A stretch of 64,000 nucleotides of DNA from positions 118,055 to 182,054 of the forward strand of contig JAJYLQ010000005.1 in the NCBI GenBank assembly GCA_021787595.1, written 5' to 3'. The notes beneath the pieces were generated by a model that saw nothing but the letters and a program-made list of their open reading frames with translations, did no database searches and was not told the origin of the DNA. Made by a program: the position numbers and the translations under genes. This document shows positions 63,853 through 64,000 of the stretch, one piece after another; position 1 is the first letter of the stretch; each line of letters begins with the position of its first letter. Source of the stretch: Chloroflexota bacterium. GTDB lineage: Bacteria; Chloroflexota; Anaerolineae; Anaerolineales; Villigracilaceae.

Positions 63853-64000
63853 GTGGGCGTGCGGATTATATCATTTGGGTGTGTTTCATTTGAGTTGAAA
63901 GGTTCAAACCGCTGACGGCAAACTTGAATAAGCGGCAGGATGTTGCGAGGAGGTTGGTTGCTCAACATGCTTCGGCGGAAGGGGTTGCGAGACAAAGGAT

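Overview
The window looks like a chromosomal piece of an Anaerolineae-type bacterium (phylum Chloroflexota). This is an inference from the mix of genes (a PDWL-rich TPR protein, double-domain FtsX permease, MurJ, DUF2905 next to RuvB and QueA), the roughly 55% GC codon usage and the very heavy load of small dispersed palindromic repeats. No rRNA, tRNA or CRISPR array was recognised.

Layout. 1-12.4 kb: the start of an EVE-domain protein cut by the window edge, an alcohol dehydrogenase, a thiamine-binding protein, upp, a radical SAM protein, a GH38 alpha-mannosidase, two broken genes (a four-helix-bundle protein with a nonsense codon and a frameshifted flippase-like membrane protein) and a GH1 beta-glucosidase. 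12.6-18.4 kb: an ABC exporter operon (two ATPases, one fused to a cyclic-nucleotide-binding domain, one large FtsX/MacB permease, one lipoprotein adaptor), preceded by an attenuator-like hairpin. 18.4-34.5 kb: housekeeping genes, namely purA, purB, guaB, ruvB, queA, a patatin, a family-5 uracil-DNA glycosylase, a peroxiredoxin-like gene with an in-frame TGA that is probably selenocysteine, a pyrimidine-nucleoside phosphorylase, the TPR protein and ndk. 34.7-41.0 kb: rsfS, thpR, a lone receiver, an ECF sigma/zinc anti-sigma pair and a NarL-type two-component system.

41.1-57.9 kb is the main metabolic locus: tusA, two dsrE-family genes, shdrC1, shdrB1, shdrA, an shdrH-like gene, a fused HdrC/HdrB gene (shdrB3-like), etfB, etfA, a membrane-anchored Etf:quinone oxidoreductase (emo-like), a small zinc-finger protein, two lipoate-binding proteins (LbpA), a lipoate-protein ligase of the sLpl(AB) type and a class V aminotransferase. 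This is the sulfur-oxidising heterodisulfide-reductase-like (sHdr) system with its dedicated lipoyl carrier, in the EtfAB/quinone-linked arrangement. TusA and DsrE would deliver persulfide sulfur, LbpA would carry the sulfur intermediate, sHdr would oxidise it and EtfAB plus the membrane protein would pass electrons to menaquinone. An IS630-type transposase gene sits in the middle of the operon without breaking any reading frame. 58.0-64.0 kb: small accessory proteins, an M29 aminopeptidase, a GNAT acetyltransferase and murJ.

Across the window at least seven families of short palindromic or mirrored repeats fill intergenic gaps, and several copies lie in frame inside genes (GH38, GH1, QueA, UDG, RuvB), much like the protein-invading palindromes of Rickettsia.
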